The notes under the pieces were generated by a model, which worked only from the letters and a program-made list of their open reading frames with translations, did no database searches and was not told where the DNA came from. Below, one piece after another: positions 26,275-35,605 of a stretch of 45,425 bases of DNA (positions are counted from its first letter, which is position 1; each line of letters starts with the position of its first letter). Source of the DNA: Puniceispirillum sp965657105. GTDB taxonomy: Bacteria > Pseudomonadota > Alphaproteobacteria > Puniceispirillales > Puniceispirillaceae. The stretch spans positions 1 to 45,425 of the forward strand of contig NZ_CBFHNB010000007.1 of NCBI RefSeq assembly GCF_965657105.1, read 5' to 3'. A program made the translations under genes and the position numbers.

Positions 26275-26349
26275 CTGATTAGAGGCTAAAATAGTCGTGG
26301 TGAGGTGGCGCTACCCAGACGGTAGAAGCCAGATTATAAGGAGACTAAC

Positions 26350-27135
26350 ATGAGCGGTGCAAACAAACACCCGTATCACCTTGTTGAAGCTAGCCCGTGG
26401 CCAATAGTGGGGTCGGCAGCGGCCTTTACGATGGCAATGGGTGCCGTGATGTATATGCATGAAGTTGCATATGGCACAGCGCTATTGGGCGTAGGCTTTG
26501 GTTTGATATTGTTGACCATGTTCATGTGGTGGCGCGATATCATTCGTGAAGCTGAATATCAGGGACACCATACCCCGATTGTTCAAATCGGTATGCGTTA
26601 TGGCATGATGCTGTTTATCGCGTCTGAAATCATGTTCTTTGTGGCTTTCTTCTGGGCGTTCTTTGATCGTGCGCTATTTCCGAATGATGGTATTTGGCCG
26701 CCAGAAGGGATCGTAACTTTTGATCCGTTTGATCTGCCGCTTATCAATACGCTGATCCTGCTTTTGTCGGGTTGTACAGTCACTTGGGCGCATCATGCCA
26801 TGCAGCATGGTAACCGCAAGGATTTCATGAATGGTCTTGGCATTACAGTATTGCTTGGTATTAGCTTTACCGCTTTGCAGGCGCTGGAATATTCGCATGC
26901 GCCATTTGGTTTTACCGATGGTGTTTATCCATCTGTGTTCTATATGGCGACAGGCTTTCACGGTTTTCACGTGATTGTCGGTACTTTGTTCTTGGCAGTT
27001 TGCTGGTTCCGTGGTGCGGCGGGGCATTTCACGCCACAGCAACATTTTGGTTTTGAGGCTGCCGCTTGGTATTGGCATTTTGTTGATGTCGTATGGCTAT
27101 TCCTGTTTGCCGCTATCTATTGGTGGGGTGGGTGA
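26350..27135 (+). CDS. coxC: Cytochrome c oxidase subunit III
   Basis: A 261-residue integral membrane subunit with seven expected helices, matching the family length. Motifs include KHPYHLVEASPWP near the N-terminus, the conserved Glu in LFIASEIMFFVAFFWAFF, ALEYSHAPF, GFHGFHVIVGTLF and the C-terminal WYWHFVDVVWLFLFAAIYWWG. Subunit III stabilises the active site and helps proton uptake. A strong AAGGAG lies 9 bases before the ATG. It follows ctaG after 75 bases and is the last gene before a good terminator, closing the cox operon. Confidence 0.97.
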   Translation: MSGANKHPYHLVEASPWPIVGSAAAFTMAMGAVMYMHEVAYGTALLGVGFGLILLTMFMWWRDIIREAEYQGHHTPIVQIGMRYGMMLFIASEIMFFVAFFWAFFDRALFPNDGIWPPEGIVTFDPFDLPLINTLILLLSGCTVTWAHHAMQHGNRKDFMNGLGITVLLGISFTALQALEYSHAPFGFTDGVYPSVFYMATGFHGFHVIVGTLFLAVCWFRGAAGHFTPQQHFGFEAAAWYWHFVDVVWLFLFAAIYWWGG

Positions 27136-27159
27136 TCGCCAATTCTTGAAAAGTCTTGA

Positions 27160-27190
27160 GGAGCGCTTACTCTATAGCGCTCCTTTTTTA
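27160..27190 (+). terminator. Rho-independent terminator after coxC
   Basis: A perfect 8-bp stem GGAGCGCT (27160-27167) / AGCGCTCC (27176-27183) with an 8-base loop TACTCTAT, followed by TTTTTTA. It lies 25 bases after the coxC stop and separates the cox operon from surf1. Confidence 0.9.
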
Positions 27191-27265
27191 TTGCACGACT
27201 TATGGTAAAGCGGCCTTTATAGTGGGCATCTATAGATACGCACATAGAATGGTAACAGGTACTAC

Positions 27266-28018
27266 ATGATTAAATTCCGTCCCTTTCTCTGGTTAAGTGT
27301 TGTGGCAATTCCGGCTTTTGCTGTTTTGCTGATGCTTGGCACGTGGCAGTTGCAACGCCTGCAATGGAAAAATGATATTATCAGCAGCTTTGAAGCCCGG
27401 TCATTGGCGCCAGCCATAGCGCCGCCTGCGGTTGATATGCTGACCGACGACTATGAATTTCGTCGTCTTGAACTTGTCGGCAGTTTTGCGCATGACCAAG
27501 AATTATATATGACAGGCAAGACCTATGAAGGTAATGCTGGCTTTCATGTGGTGACGCCCATGACATTGACTGATGGCCGTATCATTATGGTCAATCGGGG
27601 GTGGGTATCCGAGGATTATCGTGATCCGGCGAAACGAACCTTTTCGCTTGTATCAGGTCAGGTGACGGTTGATGCCATTTTACGTATGCCTGGCCAAAAG
27701 GGTTATTTTGTTCCTGAAAATGAGCCTGCTAATGGCTTTTGGTTTACCGTGAACCCGCAACAGATGATCACGCATCTGGGCTTGGCTGATAATGGTATCA
27801 CCGCCTTTTATGCGGATAGCTTGCGTATTAGTGATGTCGTAACCTTGCCAATCGCGGCAAAGACCGAACTGAATTTGCGTAACGCGCATCTTAGCTATGC
27901 TATGACATGGTATGGTATCGCACTTGGTTTGCTAGCTGTATATCTGGCATTTCATCATCAGGCTGGTCGTTTGACATTCGCAAACGCCGCGGCAAAGCAA
28001 GATGACGGAGACGCATAA
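27266..28018 (+). CDS. SURF1-family cytochrome oxidase assembly protein
   Basis: A 250-residue SURF1/Shy1-family protein with the usual two-helix layout: an N-terminal helix (about residues 8-25, LLMLGTWQLQRLQWK following) and a C-terminal helix (YAMTWYGIALGLLAVYLAFH), with a periplasmic domain between. GTWQLQRLQWK, the central VNRGWV and the C-terminal HLSYAMTWYG are family signatures. SURF1 aids haem a insertion into subunit I. It lies after a terminator, so it is expressed from its own promoter with thrC, whose ATG shares a base with its stop (TAATG). Confidence 0.92.
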   Translation: MIKFRPFLWLSVVAIPAFAVLLMLGTWQLQRLQWKNDIISSFEARSLAPAIAPPAVDMLTDDYEFRRLELVGSFAHDQELYMTGKTYEGNAGFHVVTPMTLTDGRIIMVNRGWVSEDYRDPAKRTFSLVSGQVTVDAILRMPGQKGYFVPENEPANGFWFTVNPQQMITHLGLADNGITAFYADSLRISDVVTLPIAAKTELNLRNAHLSYAMTWYGIALGLLAVYLAFHHQAGRLTFANAAAKQDDGDA

Positions 28019-29427
28019 TGCACTATATAAGCACCCGGGGTAATGACGGGCCGTTAGGCTTTGAAGATGCGCTGCTGAGCGGGCTTGCGCGTGATGGTGG
28101 CCTGTATCTGCCAACGGCATGGCCGCGCTTTTCTATCGACGAAATCCGGTCAATGCAGGGGCTATCCTATTGTGAGCTGGCGGGTCGGATCATGGCGCCT
28201 TTCTGTGAAGGTGAGATTGATCAGGCCGAACTCACCGCGATGGCGCGTGACGCTTATGCTGGGTTTGACGATCCGGCGATCGCCCCTTTGGTAAAGCTGA
28301 ATGATAACATCCATGTATTAGAGCTGTTTCATGGCCCAACCATCGCCTTTAAAGATTATGCGATGCAGTTTCTGGCACGTGCATTTGACCGCGCCTTGCG
28401 GGCGCATGGTAAGCAAGCTGTTATTTTGGGTGCTACTAGCGGCGATACAGGCTCGGCGGCGCTAGAGGCTTTTCAGGGGCGCGATGCGGTTGACGTGTTC
28501 ATTCTGTTTCCCGAAGGCCGTGTTTCACCAGTTCAGCAACGTCAGATGACATCAGTGGATGCGCCGGGTGTTCATGCGGTTGCTGTACCAAGTGACTTTG
28601 ATGCGTGCCAAGATATTGTCAAAACGCTGTTCAACGAACATGAATTCCGCGATCAGGTAAATCTGTCGGCGGTTAATTCGATCAACTGGGCGCGTTTAAT
28701 GCCGCAGATAGTCTATTATTTTTCATCGGCACTCAGCCTTGGCGCGCCAGATACAAAAGTCGCCTTTTCGGTGCCAACAGGTAATTTTGGCAATGTGTTT
28801 GCTGGCTATGTTGCCGCGCAGATGGGCTTACCGATTGAACGTTTGATCGTAGCGTCGAATCAGAATGATATTCTCACGCGCTTTTTTGAAAGCGGCACGA
28901 TGCAACGCGAAGCTGTTGCCCCCTCGCATAGCCCATCGATGGATATTCAGGTATCAAGCAATTTTGAGCGGTTGTTATTCGAATTGTTGGGGCGCGATGG
29001 CAATGCGGTGAATACGGCTATGGCTACATTTGCCAAGACCGGACGCTTTGATGTTGACGCATCGGTGCTGGAAAAGGCGCATACTATATTTGCTGGATAC
29101 CGGCTTGATGACGCAGCTACGATTGCTGAAATACGCCACTGCGCAACTAACGATCATATGGTGCTTGATCCGCATAGTGCGGTTGGGGTTGGGGCGGCAC
29201 GAATGGCGCTGGCCGATGGCACAATTCCGGCAGGTGTGCCGGTCATATCACTGGCTTGTGCGCATCCAGCAAAATTTCAGGATGCTGTCGCCACGGCAAC
29301 TGGCGAAACACCTTCTTTGCCAGCGCATTTGTCTGACCTGATGTCACGGTCAGAAAAACAGCTATTCGCAGATGCCACACCAGATGCAGTAAAAGCGCTG
29401 GTGTTACAGGAAAAACGCAGCATATGA
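28018..29427 (+). CDS. thrC: Threonine synthase
   Basis: A 469-residue PLP enzyme converting O-phosphohomoserine to threonine. The N-terminal RDGGLYLPTAWP and the PLP lysine K112 in LFHGPTIAFKDYAMQFL are diagnostic; GATSGDTGSAALEAF binds the PLP phosphate. The length fits the longer type I class (E. coli/yeast). It sits between surf1 and an M16 peptidase gene, sharing one base with surf1 and 4 bases (ATGA) with the peptidase gene. Homoserine kinase, the preceding step, is encoded 6 kb away on the other strand. Confidence 0.96.
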   Translation: MHYISTRGNDGPLGFEDALLSGLARDGGLYLPTAWPRFSIDEIRSMQGLSYCELAGRIMAPFCEGEIDQAELTAMARDAYAGFDDPAIAPLVKLNDNIHVLELFHGPTIAFKDYAMQFLARAFDRALRAHGKQAVILGATSGDTGSAALEAFQGRDAVDVFILFPEGRVSPVQQRQMTSVDAPGVHAVAVPSDFDACQDIVKTLFNEHEFRDQVNLSAVNSINWARLMPQIVYYFSSALSLGAPDTKVAFSVPTGNFGNVFAGYVAAQMGLPIERLIVASNQNDILTRFFESGTMQREAVAPSHSPSMDIQVSSNFERLLFELLGRDGNAVNTAMATFAKTGRFDVDASVLEKAHTIFAGYRLDDAATIAEIRHCATNDHMVLDPHSAVGVGAARMALADGTIPAGVPVISLACAHPAKFQDAVATATGETPSLPAHLSDLMSRSEKQLFADATPDAVKALVLQEKRSI

Positions 29428-30689
29428 GTGCCGCAAAGCTGACCAGGCTCGACAATGGTTTAGGCGTTGCAACCCGGACCATGCCACATGCCCAGACCAT
29501 TTCTATTGGAATCTGGGTGCAAGTTGGTGCGCGTGATGAGCGGGATAATGAACAGGGCATTGCCCATATGCTGGAACATATGGCCTTCAAAGGTACCAGC
29601 AACCGTGATGCGCTGGCGATTGCCACCGAGGTTGAAGATGTTGGCGGTTTCATGAACGCGCATACTAGCCGTGAAGAAACAGCCTATTATGTAAGGATTC
29701 TGCCTGAACATCTTGATTTAGGTATCGACATTCTGGCTGATATTCTGACCTGCTCGACCTTGCCTGAAGATGAAATCGAACGTGAACGCGGTGTTATTAT
29801 TCAAGAAATAGGCCAGGCGGCTGACACGCCGGACGATATGGTTTTTGATTTATTTGCCGAATCAACGCATGGCAGCCATACGCTTGGCCGCCCTATATTG
29901 GGTACAGTGGATAGTGTTTCGGCCTTCACCCAGCGGGATCTGGCGGGCTTTATGAAGCGGCATTACGGTGCTGGGCAGATGCTTGTCTGCGCGGCAGGTA
30001 AAATCGATCATGATGATCTTGTTAGCCGTATTACAGATGCGATAGGGACAATCAAAACAGCTGAACATCCCACCCGAAATAGACCGGCTTGGTTGGCTGG
30101 ACGCAGTATTTTGACACGTGAGCTTGAACAGGCGCATGTTATTTTTGGGTTGCCAGCGCCATCAGCGACTACGCCTGATCGTTTCTCTTTAATGGCATTA
30201 TCAACGCTTTATGGTGGCGGCATGTCATCACGTCTGTTTCAGCAAGTGCGTGAAAAACGTGGGTTATGTTATTCGATTTTTTCCTTTCCAACACTTTATT
30301 CCGACTCTGGTGTCTTTGGCGTTTATGCAGGCACATCAGCCGACAAGGTTGACGAGATGCTTCGCGTGTCAGCAGGTGAACTGGCAGCTATCGCAGCAAA
30401 AGTGACCGATGAGGAAGTCGCCCGCGCCAAAGCCCAAATTCGTGCCAACTTGTTGATGAGCCGCGAGTCAGTTGCGGCATGCGGTGATGCGCTAGCGCGC
30501 CAGATTACTTTGTTTGGTGGGCCGCAGGATGATGGTGATCTGCTTGAAGCTATTGATGCGATCACCCCAGCCGCCGTTAGCAAAGTGGCAGCCGGATTGA
30601 TCGCGGCGGGTGATCCGGCAATAGCGTTGGTTGGGCCGACGGACAATATCATGTCCAATAGTCAGCTTAGCGCGGCGTTGTCAGCTTAA
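29424..30689 (+). CDS. M16-family zinc peptidase (mitochondrial processing peptidase-like)
   Basis: A 421-residue pitrilysin/M16B-type peptidase. The inverted zinc motif HxxEH is present as HMLEHMAFKGT (H48, E51, H52), with the downstream Glu-containing helix at EEIERERGVIIQEIG-like residues (about 112-125). TYGGGMSSRLFQQVREKRGLCYSI in the second half is typical of the MPP-beta-like family. No signal peptide is visible, so it is probably cytoplasmic. It is translationally coupled to thrC. Substrates are unknown. It ends 21 bases from the convergent yqgE stop with no terminator seen. Confidence 0.9.
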   Translation: MSAAKLTRLDNGLGVATRTMPHAQTISIGIWVQVGARDERDNEQGIAHMLEHMAFKGTSNRDALAIATEVEDVGGFMNAHTSREETAYYVRILPEHLDLGIDILADILTCSTLPEDEIERERGVIIQEIGQAADTPDDMVFDLFAESTHGSHTLGRPILGTVDSVSAFTQRDLAGFMKRHYGAGQMLVCAAGKIDHDDLVSRITDAIGTIKTAEHPTRNRPAWLAGRSILTRELEQAHVIFGLPAPSATTPDRFSLMALSTLYGGGMSSRLFQQVREKRGLCYSIFSFPTLYSDSGVFGVYAGTSADKVDEMLRVSAGELAAIAAKVTDEEVARAKAQIRANLLMSRESVAACGDALARQITLFGGPQDDGDLLEAIDAITPAAVSKVAAGLIAAGDPAIALVGPTDNIMSNSQLSAALSA

Positions 30690-30710
30690 TATATTGATAA
30701 ATTGAGTGTT

Positions 30711-31307
30711 TCAGGCGTTACCTGCCATGTCCGTATAATGCGCGGGGTTAATGCCAAGCGCGGCATAGGTTTCATCCCATATGTCGTCAGCGTCGCAGTC
30801 AAACACAAGCTCATGTGATGCTGGCAGAGTTAGCCACGCATTTGCGGCGATTTCGGCATCTAGCTGGCCGCTCCCCCATCCTGCATAGCCGAGTGAAATG
30901 ATTGATCGCGATGGTCCGGTTCCATTGCTGATATCTTCCAGAATATGCAGGCTTGTGGTCAGGCCAATTTCATGAGTTACGGGGTTGCTTTCGGGCAGCA
31001 TATGATCTTGCGAATGCACAACGAAGCCGCGATTGCCATCAATAGGCCCCCCAATGAAAACGGGTTGCTCGGCGCAGAAGCGCGGTGTGCCTATTTCAAG
31101 TGTTTCATACAGGCTACCTAAATTCAGCTGGTCTGATTGCTGATTGATAACAAAGCCCATGGCTGACTGGCTGTCATGCTGGCACATCAGGATAACGGCC
31201 TTTTTGAAACGAGGATCAAGCATTTGCGGCACAGCAATCAGTAAATGCCCCTGTAATCCTTTTGGCGTATGTATCGCGTTTGGTGAAGCTGGACTTGATG
31301 AAGACAC
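30711..31307 (-). CDS. UPF0301 (YqgE/AlgH) family protein
   Basis: A 198-residue protein of the UPF0301/DUF179 family. Family blocks: LQGHLLIAVPQMLDPRFKKAVILMCQHD, AMGFVINQ, VFIGGPIDGNRGFVVHS and SLGYAGWGSGQLDAEIAANAWL. The start is GTG at 31307, with AGGA about 13 bases upstream, a rather long spacing; no better start is in frame. AlgH affects alginate regulation in Pseudomonas, but the biochemical role of the family is not settled. Divergent from the DsbD-type gene across 100 bases. Confidence 0.9.
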   Translation of the reverse strand: MSSSSPASPNAIHTPKGLQGHLLIAVPQMLDPRFKKAVILMCQHDSQSAMGFVINQQSDQLNLGSLYETLEIGTPRFCAEQPVFIGGPIDGNRGFVVHSQDHMLPESNPVTHEIGLTTSLHILEDISNGTGPSRSIISLGYAGWGSGQLDAEIAANAWLTLPASHELVFDCDADDIWDETYAALGINPAHYTDMAGNA

Positions 31308-31407
31308 GGTTCGGCTTGTTTCCTTTGTTTTATTACCTATCTAGATTAGACAGCTAATCGGATAATTGGTAAAGAGCTATTCTAGTTTTACCTAAAGTGC
31401 CGGTCAC

Positions 31408-33615
31408 ATGGATCAGCTAATGAAAAACAGCCTTTCATTAAAATCAGACAGATACAGACTGTCGGTTTGGCATATATGCCAGCGGCTAATCGCCAATTTG
31501 ACGATGGCGCTTATCACACTAATTACATTAATTTTTATGCCGTTAACTGCCAAGGCGGCAGACAGCATATGGATAGGCGATCCGGCGATGGCTGAAATGC
31601 GGCTGGTTTCGGCTGTTGACGGCACTGGGCGCTTGGAAAATATTCCACTAGGGCTCGAATTCCGGATGGCACCAGGCTGGAAGGTTTATTGGCGTACTCC
31701 GGGTGAGGCGGGTTTACCACCCACTATCACTTTAGATCAGAATTTTAATAAAGCCCTATCGGCGCGGGTCGCATGGCCAGCCCCAAAAAGATTTAATGCT
31801 TTTGGCTTTGATAATTTTGGCTATGCCGAACATGTTGTTCTGCCGATTTCGCTTGCGGGACATATAAGCGGCACACCGCTACAGTTAACCGCTGATGTTG
31901 AAGCACTTGTCTGTGCGGATATCTGTGTTCCTCTTGCTGGCACGCTGGATCTTGATATAGCCGATGGCACCGCATTACCGACCATTCATACCCAAATGAT
32001 CGCCGAATATGCGTCGGCAGTCCCACGGCCAGGTTCAGCCCCCACTATCAACGCTCAGGCACTATGGCATGATTCTGAAAATCTCTATGTTAGCTTCGCG
32101 GCACTAACGACGCCCATAGAGGATATTTTTGTCGAAGGCATTGATGGCGTCGCATTTAAGAAACCGGAGATGAACGGCCAGACAGCCCGTATCGCCATGC
32201 AGGGCAAGTTACCTGAAAATATGATCGGCATGCCGGTCACATTGACCGTTGTGGGCCAGCCATCACGTGCGGGGCTTGGCAAAGGTGATGTTGAACTTGC
32301 CGAGGTGCGATTATTGATTGGCACGGCGCCTGAGGCTGTAAATTCTGACGCAAAGACTACCGCTTCACTTGTTACCGCTTCACTTGCGCTTGGCGCGATC
32401 TTGTTTACGGCGTTTCTGGGTGGCCTTATTCTGAATCTGATGCCATGTGTTTTGCCTGTTCTGGCGATCAAGGTGACATCGATATTATCGGTGGCTGGTA
32501 TGTCGGCAGGGCATGTAAGGCGACGTTTTCTGGCATCTGCCACGGGCATTTTGGTCAGCTTTATGATCTTGGCGGTAGGTCTTGGTAGCTTACGATACGC
32601 TGGGGCACAAATTGGCTGGGGTATTCAATTCCAGAATCCGGTATTTTTGATTGTCATGGTATTGGTCATAAGCCTGTTTGCTCTGATTATGCTTGACCGG
32701 GTAACGCTTCCGATACCGGCTTTTGTATCGCGATTGTCGGCTGGTGCAGGCTCAGGTTACGCGGGAGACTTTCTGGCAGGTATGCTGGCGACCTTATTGG
32801 CTACACCTTGTTCGGCGCCTTTTGTTGGCACCGCTGTCACCGTGGCTTTGACAGGTGATAATATCATGCTTTTTGGTATTTTTGCCGCTATGGGGTTTGG
32901 CCTTGCATTGCCGTGGTTGTTGCTAGCGCTATGGCCGCAAGCAGTTGCCTTTTTGCCAAAGCCAGGCCGCTGGATGGGGACGATGAAATATGTGCTAGCT
33001 TTATTCCTGGGTGGCACAGTGATTTGGCTTTTAACTATTTTTCATACATTAGGTGGGTCTGACGCAACACGCGCTGTTGTGGTTATTTTGCTGTTAGGCT
33101 TCGGATTGGTCGCCTTTCGTGGCTTTACGGTTCGTATCACCCGCCTGATTATGTCCGTTACGGTGGTTGCGGCAATGGCTGTGCCCATTATAATGTCACC
33201 GAACTTGCCGGAAAAGCCATTACCAGAGGCGGGGCTTGGCGTTGATGTAGCGTGGCAACCATGGCATCCCAAAGGCATAGATATGTATCTGGCTAAAGGT
33301 CAGGTGATTTTTGTTGATGTAACTGCTGACTGGTGCATCACTTGCAAGGTAAATAAGCGGTTTGTTATAAATGATCCGGCGATTGCCGCACGCCTAGACA
33401 CAGCGCAACAACAGGGTAAGCTAGTCATGTTACAAGCCGATTGGACTCGTCCTGATCGTGATATATCGCGGTTTCTGGCGCAATATGGCCGCTTTGGAAT
33501 CCCCTTTAATGCTATTTTCAGCCCGTCGCATCCAGACGGTATTATCCTGCCTGAATTGCTGACGACGGATATTGTCGATAGGAATCTTGATTTAGCAGGG
33601 TTAGACGTTAACTAG
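31408..33615 (+). CDS. DsbD/ScsB-type thiol:disulfide interchange protein
   Basis: A 735-residue three-part electron carrier that moves reducing power from cytoplasmic thioredoxin to periplasmic partners. A signal peptide (cleavage near LTAKA-ADS, residue about 50) precedes an N-terminal periplasmic domain with paired cysteines in ALVCADICVPLAG. The membrane domain (about residues 325-600) carries one cysteine each in LMPCVLPVLAIK and TPCSAPFVGTA, and the C-terminal thioredoxin domain has DVTADWCITCK. The long N-terminal domain resembles ScsB more than E. coli DsbD. A start at 31420 is also possible. Partners could include cytochrome maturation or oxidase assembly proteins. Confidence 0.9.
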   Translation: MDQLMKNSLSLKSDRYRLSVWHICQRLIANLTMALITLITLIFMPLTAKAADSIWIGDPAMAEMRLVSAVDGTGRLENIPLGLEFRMAPGWKVYWRTPGEAGLPPTITLDQNFNKALSARVAWPAPKRFNAFGFDNFGYAEHVVLPISLAGHISGTPLQLTADVEALVCADICVPLAGTLDLDIADGTALPTIHTQMIAEYASAVPRPGSAPTINAQALWHDSENLYVSFAALTTPIEDIFVEGIDGVAFKKPEMNGQTARIAMQGKLPENMIGMPVTLTVVGQPSRAGLGKGDVELAEVRLLIGTAPEAVNSDAKTTASLVTASLALGAILFTAFLGGLILNLMPCVLPVLAIKVTSILSVAGMSAGHVRRRFLASATGILVSFMILAVGLGSLRYAGAQIGWGIQFQNPVFLIVMVLVISLFALIMLDRVTLPIPAFVSRLSAGAGSGYAGDFLAGMLATLLATPCSAPFVGTAVTVALTGDNIMLFGIFAAMGFGLALPWLLLALWPQAVAFLPKPGRWMGTMKYVLALFLGGTVIWLLTIFHTLGGSDATRAVVVILLLGFGLVAFRGFTVRITRLIMSVTVVAAMAVPIIMSPNLPEKPLPEAGLGVDVAWQPWHPKGIDMYLAKGQVIFVDVTADWCITCKVNKRFVINDPAIAARLDTAQQQGKLVMLQADWTRPDRDISRFLAQYGRFGIPFNAIFSPSHPDGIILPELLTTDIVDRNLDLAGLDVN

Positions 33616-33656
33616 ATTTGATTTATGGTCATGCTCGTTGTACTAGTGTGATTGAA

Positions 33657-33662
33657 TATAAT
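33657..33662 (+). promoter_or_regulatory. Candidate -10 element for the peroxiredoxin gene
   Basis: A perfect TATAAT ending 25 bases before the ATG at 33688. The -35 region at the right distance is poor, so the promoter may depend on an activator or on upstream contacts. The 72-base gap after the DsbD-type gene shows no terminator. Confidence 0.4.
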
Positions 33663-33687
33663 CATCAACATGTGAAAGACTTAAATA

Positions 33688-34173
33688 ATGACCATTGAAT
33701 CAGGACAAGCTATGCCTTCTGCAAACTTTCAGATCAAATCTGATGAGGGTATAAGTGCGTTTTCAACAGACGATTACTTTAATGATTGTCGTGTTGTTAT
33801 GTTTGCTGTACCAGGAGCTTTCACGCCCACTTGTTCTGTCAAACATCTACCTAGCTATCTTGAACATGCGGGCGCGCTAAAGCAGGCTGGCATTGATAAG
33901 ATCGCCTGTCTTTCGATAAATGACGCTCATGTGATGCATGCTTGGGGCGAAGCAAATGAAGCCAACGGTATCATAGATATGATGGCTGATATGGATGGTT
34001 CATTTTCACAGGCACTTGGCATTGAAGTCAATATGGGCGCGATTCTAGGTAAGCGGGCTACACGCTGTGCCATGATTGTCGATAATGGGCTTGTCACGCA
34101 TGTGTTGATGGAACAACCAGGCGAATTTGCAGTCTCAAGTGCCGAGAATGTTTTGACAATATTAGGCGCATAG
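33688..34173 (+). CDS. Peroxiredoxin, Prx5-like (AhpC/TSA superfamily)
   Basis: A 161-residue thiol peroxidase that reduces hydrogen and organic peroxides. The peroxidatic cysteine C49 sits in PGAFTPTCSVKHLPSY, the Prx5-type PxxxTxxC motif. Additional cysteines C34, C86 and one in KRATRCAMIV could resolve, but the resolving partner (glutaredoxin/glutathione or thioredoxin) cannot be fixed. No glutaredoxin fusion domain is present. It lies next to the DsbD-type gene on the same strand and converges with rnhA, 8 bases apart. Confidence 0.9.
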   Translation: MTIESGQAMPSANFQIKSDEGISAFSTDDYFNDCRVVMFAVPGAFTPTCSVKHLPSYLEHAGALKQAGIDKIACLSINDAHVMHAWGEANEANGIIDMMADMDGSFSQALGIEVNMGAILGKRATRCAMIVDNGLVTHVLMEQPGEFAVSSAENVLTILGA

Positions 34174-34181
34174 CCAGCAAT

Positions 34182-34619
34182 TTATTTAAGGCTTTCGGCT
34201 GCGCTTCGTGCCAGTACATCGCAACGTTCATTAAGTTCGTTGCCAGCATGACCTTTAACCCAATGCCAGTTGATCTGATGGCGTTGGGTGGCTGCATCAA
34301 GCTGTTCCCATAAATCCTGATTGGCGACAGGTTTTTTTGCCGCCGTACGCCAGCCATTCGCTTTCCAGCGTGCCATCCAGTCAGTGACGCCATTCATGAC
34401 ATATTTGCTGTCGGTATGAAGTTCGACCTGCATCGGTCGGCTTAGCGCATTCAATCCTTCAATGGCTGCCTGCAATTCCATTCGGTTGTTGGTTGTATCG
34501 GCTACACTACCTGACAACTCTTTTTCCGTGCCACGCCAATTCAATATCGCCGCCCAACCACCTGGGCCAGGATTGCTCAGACATGATCCGTCAGTATGGA
34601 TTATCACATTACTGTTCAT
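34182..34619 (-). CDS. rnhA: Ribonuclease HI
   Basis: A 145-residue RNase H that degrades RNA in RNA-DNA hybrids. The DEDD catalytic set is complete: D10 (HTDGSCLSNPGPGGW), E48 (NNRMELQAAI), D70 (HTDSKYV) and D134 (NERCDVLAR), with H124 in VKGHAGN. The ATG at 34619 overlaps the thrB stop by 4 bases (ATGA) and gives the correct N-terminus; upstream extension would add unrelated residues. It is the last gene of the ispH-thrB-rnhA cluster, a standard alphaproteobacterial order. Confidence 0.95.
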   Translation of the reverse strand: MNSNVIIHTDGSCLSNPGPGGWAAILNWRGTEKELSGSVADTTNNRMELQAAIEGLNALSRPMQVELHTDSKYVMNGVTDWMARWKANGWRTAAKKPVANQDLWEQLDAATQRHQINWHWVKGHAGNELNERCDVLARSAAESLK

Positions 34620-35581
34620 TGATAGAACCCATAGGCAGAAGGGCCAGAAACCGATTGATGAAACCGCAATATTGACCAATATTCCATTGGATCTTTCGGA
34701 CTGACCAGTGCGTTTTCCGGCGTGTTCATCCAGTCATAAAGCCGGGTCAGAAAGAAACGCATAGCTGAACCTGCGGCCAGAACCGGAATAGTGTTGATCT
34801 CATTCTCGCTTAGCTGTCTGACGGACTGATAGCCGTTAATCAAGGCTCGGGATTTGGTCATATTGAAACTACCATCAGCTTCAAAACACCATGAATTAAG
34901 ACATATGCCGATATCATAGGCAAGAATATCTTCACAGGCAAAATAGAAATCGATTAGTCCGGTTAGATCATCACCCATAAACAGTACATTATTGGGGAAA
35001 AGATCAGCATGGATAATGCCGCGGGGCAGATCATTTGGCCAGTTGCGGGTAATATGCGCCAAACGCTTTTCAACCTGCATTAACATATCATCACCAAGTT
35101 CATTGGTTCGGCTACCGACAGAGTCAAGCAGTGGCGCCCATGATTTGGGTCCAAGCGCGTTGGCGCGTGTTCTGGAAACACCCTCAGCATTGATATGTAA
35201 TTGGGCAAGTGCGATGCCAAGATTGCGGCATTTAGCCCGGTTAGGGTAACGCGAAGATGTCCCGTCCAAAAACGTAAAAATCGCACAAGGCCGCCCCATC
35301 ATCTCAGCTAGAACAGAGCCGTCTCGCGCTGCGACCGGCAACGGGCAATTCATCTCTTTGCCTGCCAGATGTTCCATCAATTCGACAAAAAATGGCAGAT
35401 CATCTCGATGTACCCGCTTTTCATATAGCGTCAGGATAAAATTTGCCTTCGTTGTGCGCAGTAGATAGTTGGAATTTTCAACACCTTCGGCAATACCGGC
35501 AAAGCTGACAACGGTGCCAATATCATAACATGACAGAAATTCTGTCAATGTGGTGTCGTCAACTTCGGTGTAAACGGCCAT
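34616..35581 (-). CDS. thrB: Homoserine kinase (ThrB, APH-fold type)
   Basis: A 321-residue kinase of the aminoglycoside-phosphotransferase fold that phosphorylates homoserine for threonine synthesis. This type is unrelated to the GHMP-type ThrB of E. coli. Catalytic loop GIIHADLFPNNVLF and metal-binding LIDFYFACEDILAYDIGI are clear, as is GIAEGVENSNYLL near the N-terminus. It follows ispH by 24 bases and overlaps rnhA by 4 bases. Together with thrC at 28 kb it completes the last two steps of threonine synthesis. Confidence 0.94.
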   Translation of the reverse strand: MAVYTEVDDTTLTEFLSCYDIGTVVSFAGIAEGVENSNYLLRTTKANFILTLYEKRVHRDDLPFFVELMEHLAGKEMNCPLPVAARDGSVLAEMMGRPCAIFTFLDGTSSRYPNRAKCRNLGIALAQLHINAEGVSRTRANALGPKSWAPLLDSVGSRTNELGDDMLMQVEKRLAHITRNWPNDLPRGIIHADLFPNNVLFMGDDLTGLIDFYFACEDILAYDIGICLNSWCFEADGSFNMTKSRALINGYQSVRQLSENEINTIPVLAAGSAMRFFLTRLYDWMNTPENALVSPKDPMEYWSILRFHQSVSGPSAYGFYQ

Positions 35582-35605
35582 GAGATGCTTCTGTTGCCTA
35601 GATAA

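Noticed and set aside
26311..26325. Small hairpin CTACC/GGTAG between ctaG and coxC, considered as an attenuator or RNA element
   Set aside because: Only a 5-bp stem with no T run; it lies inside the cox operon and is likely chance.
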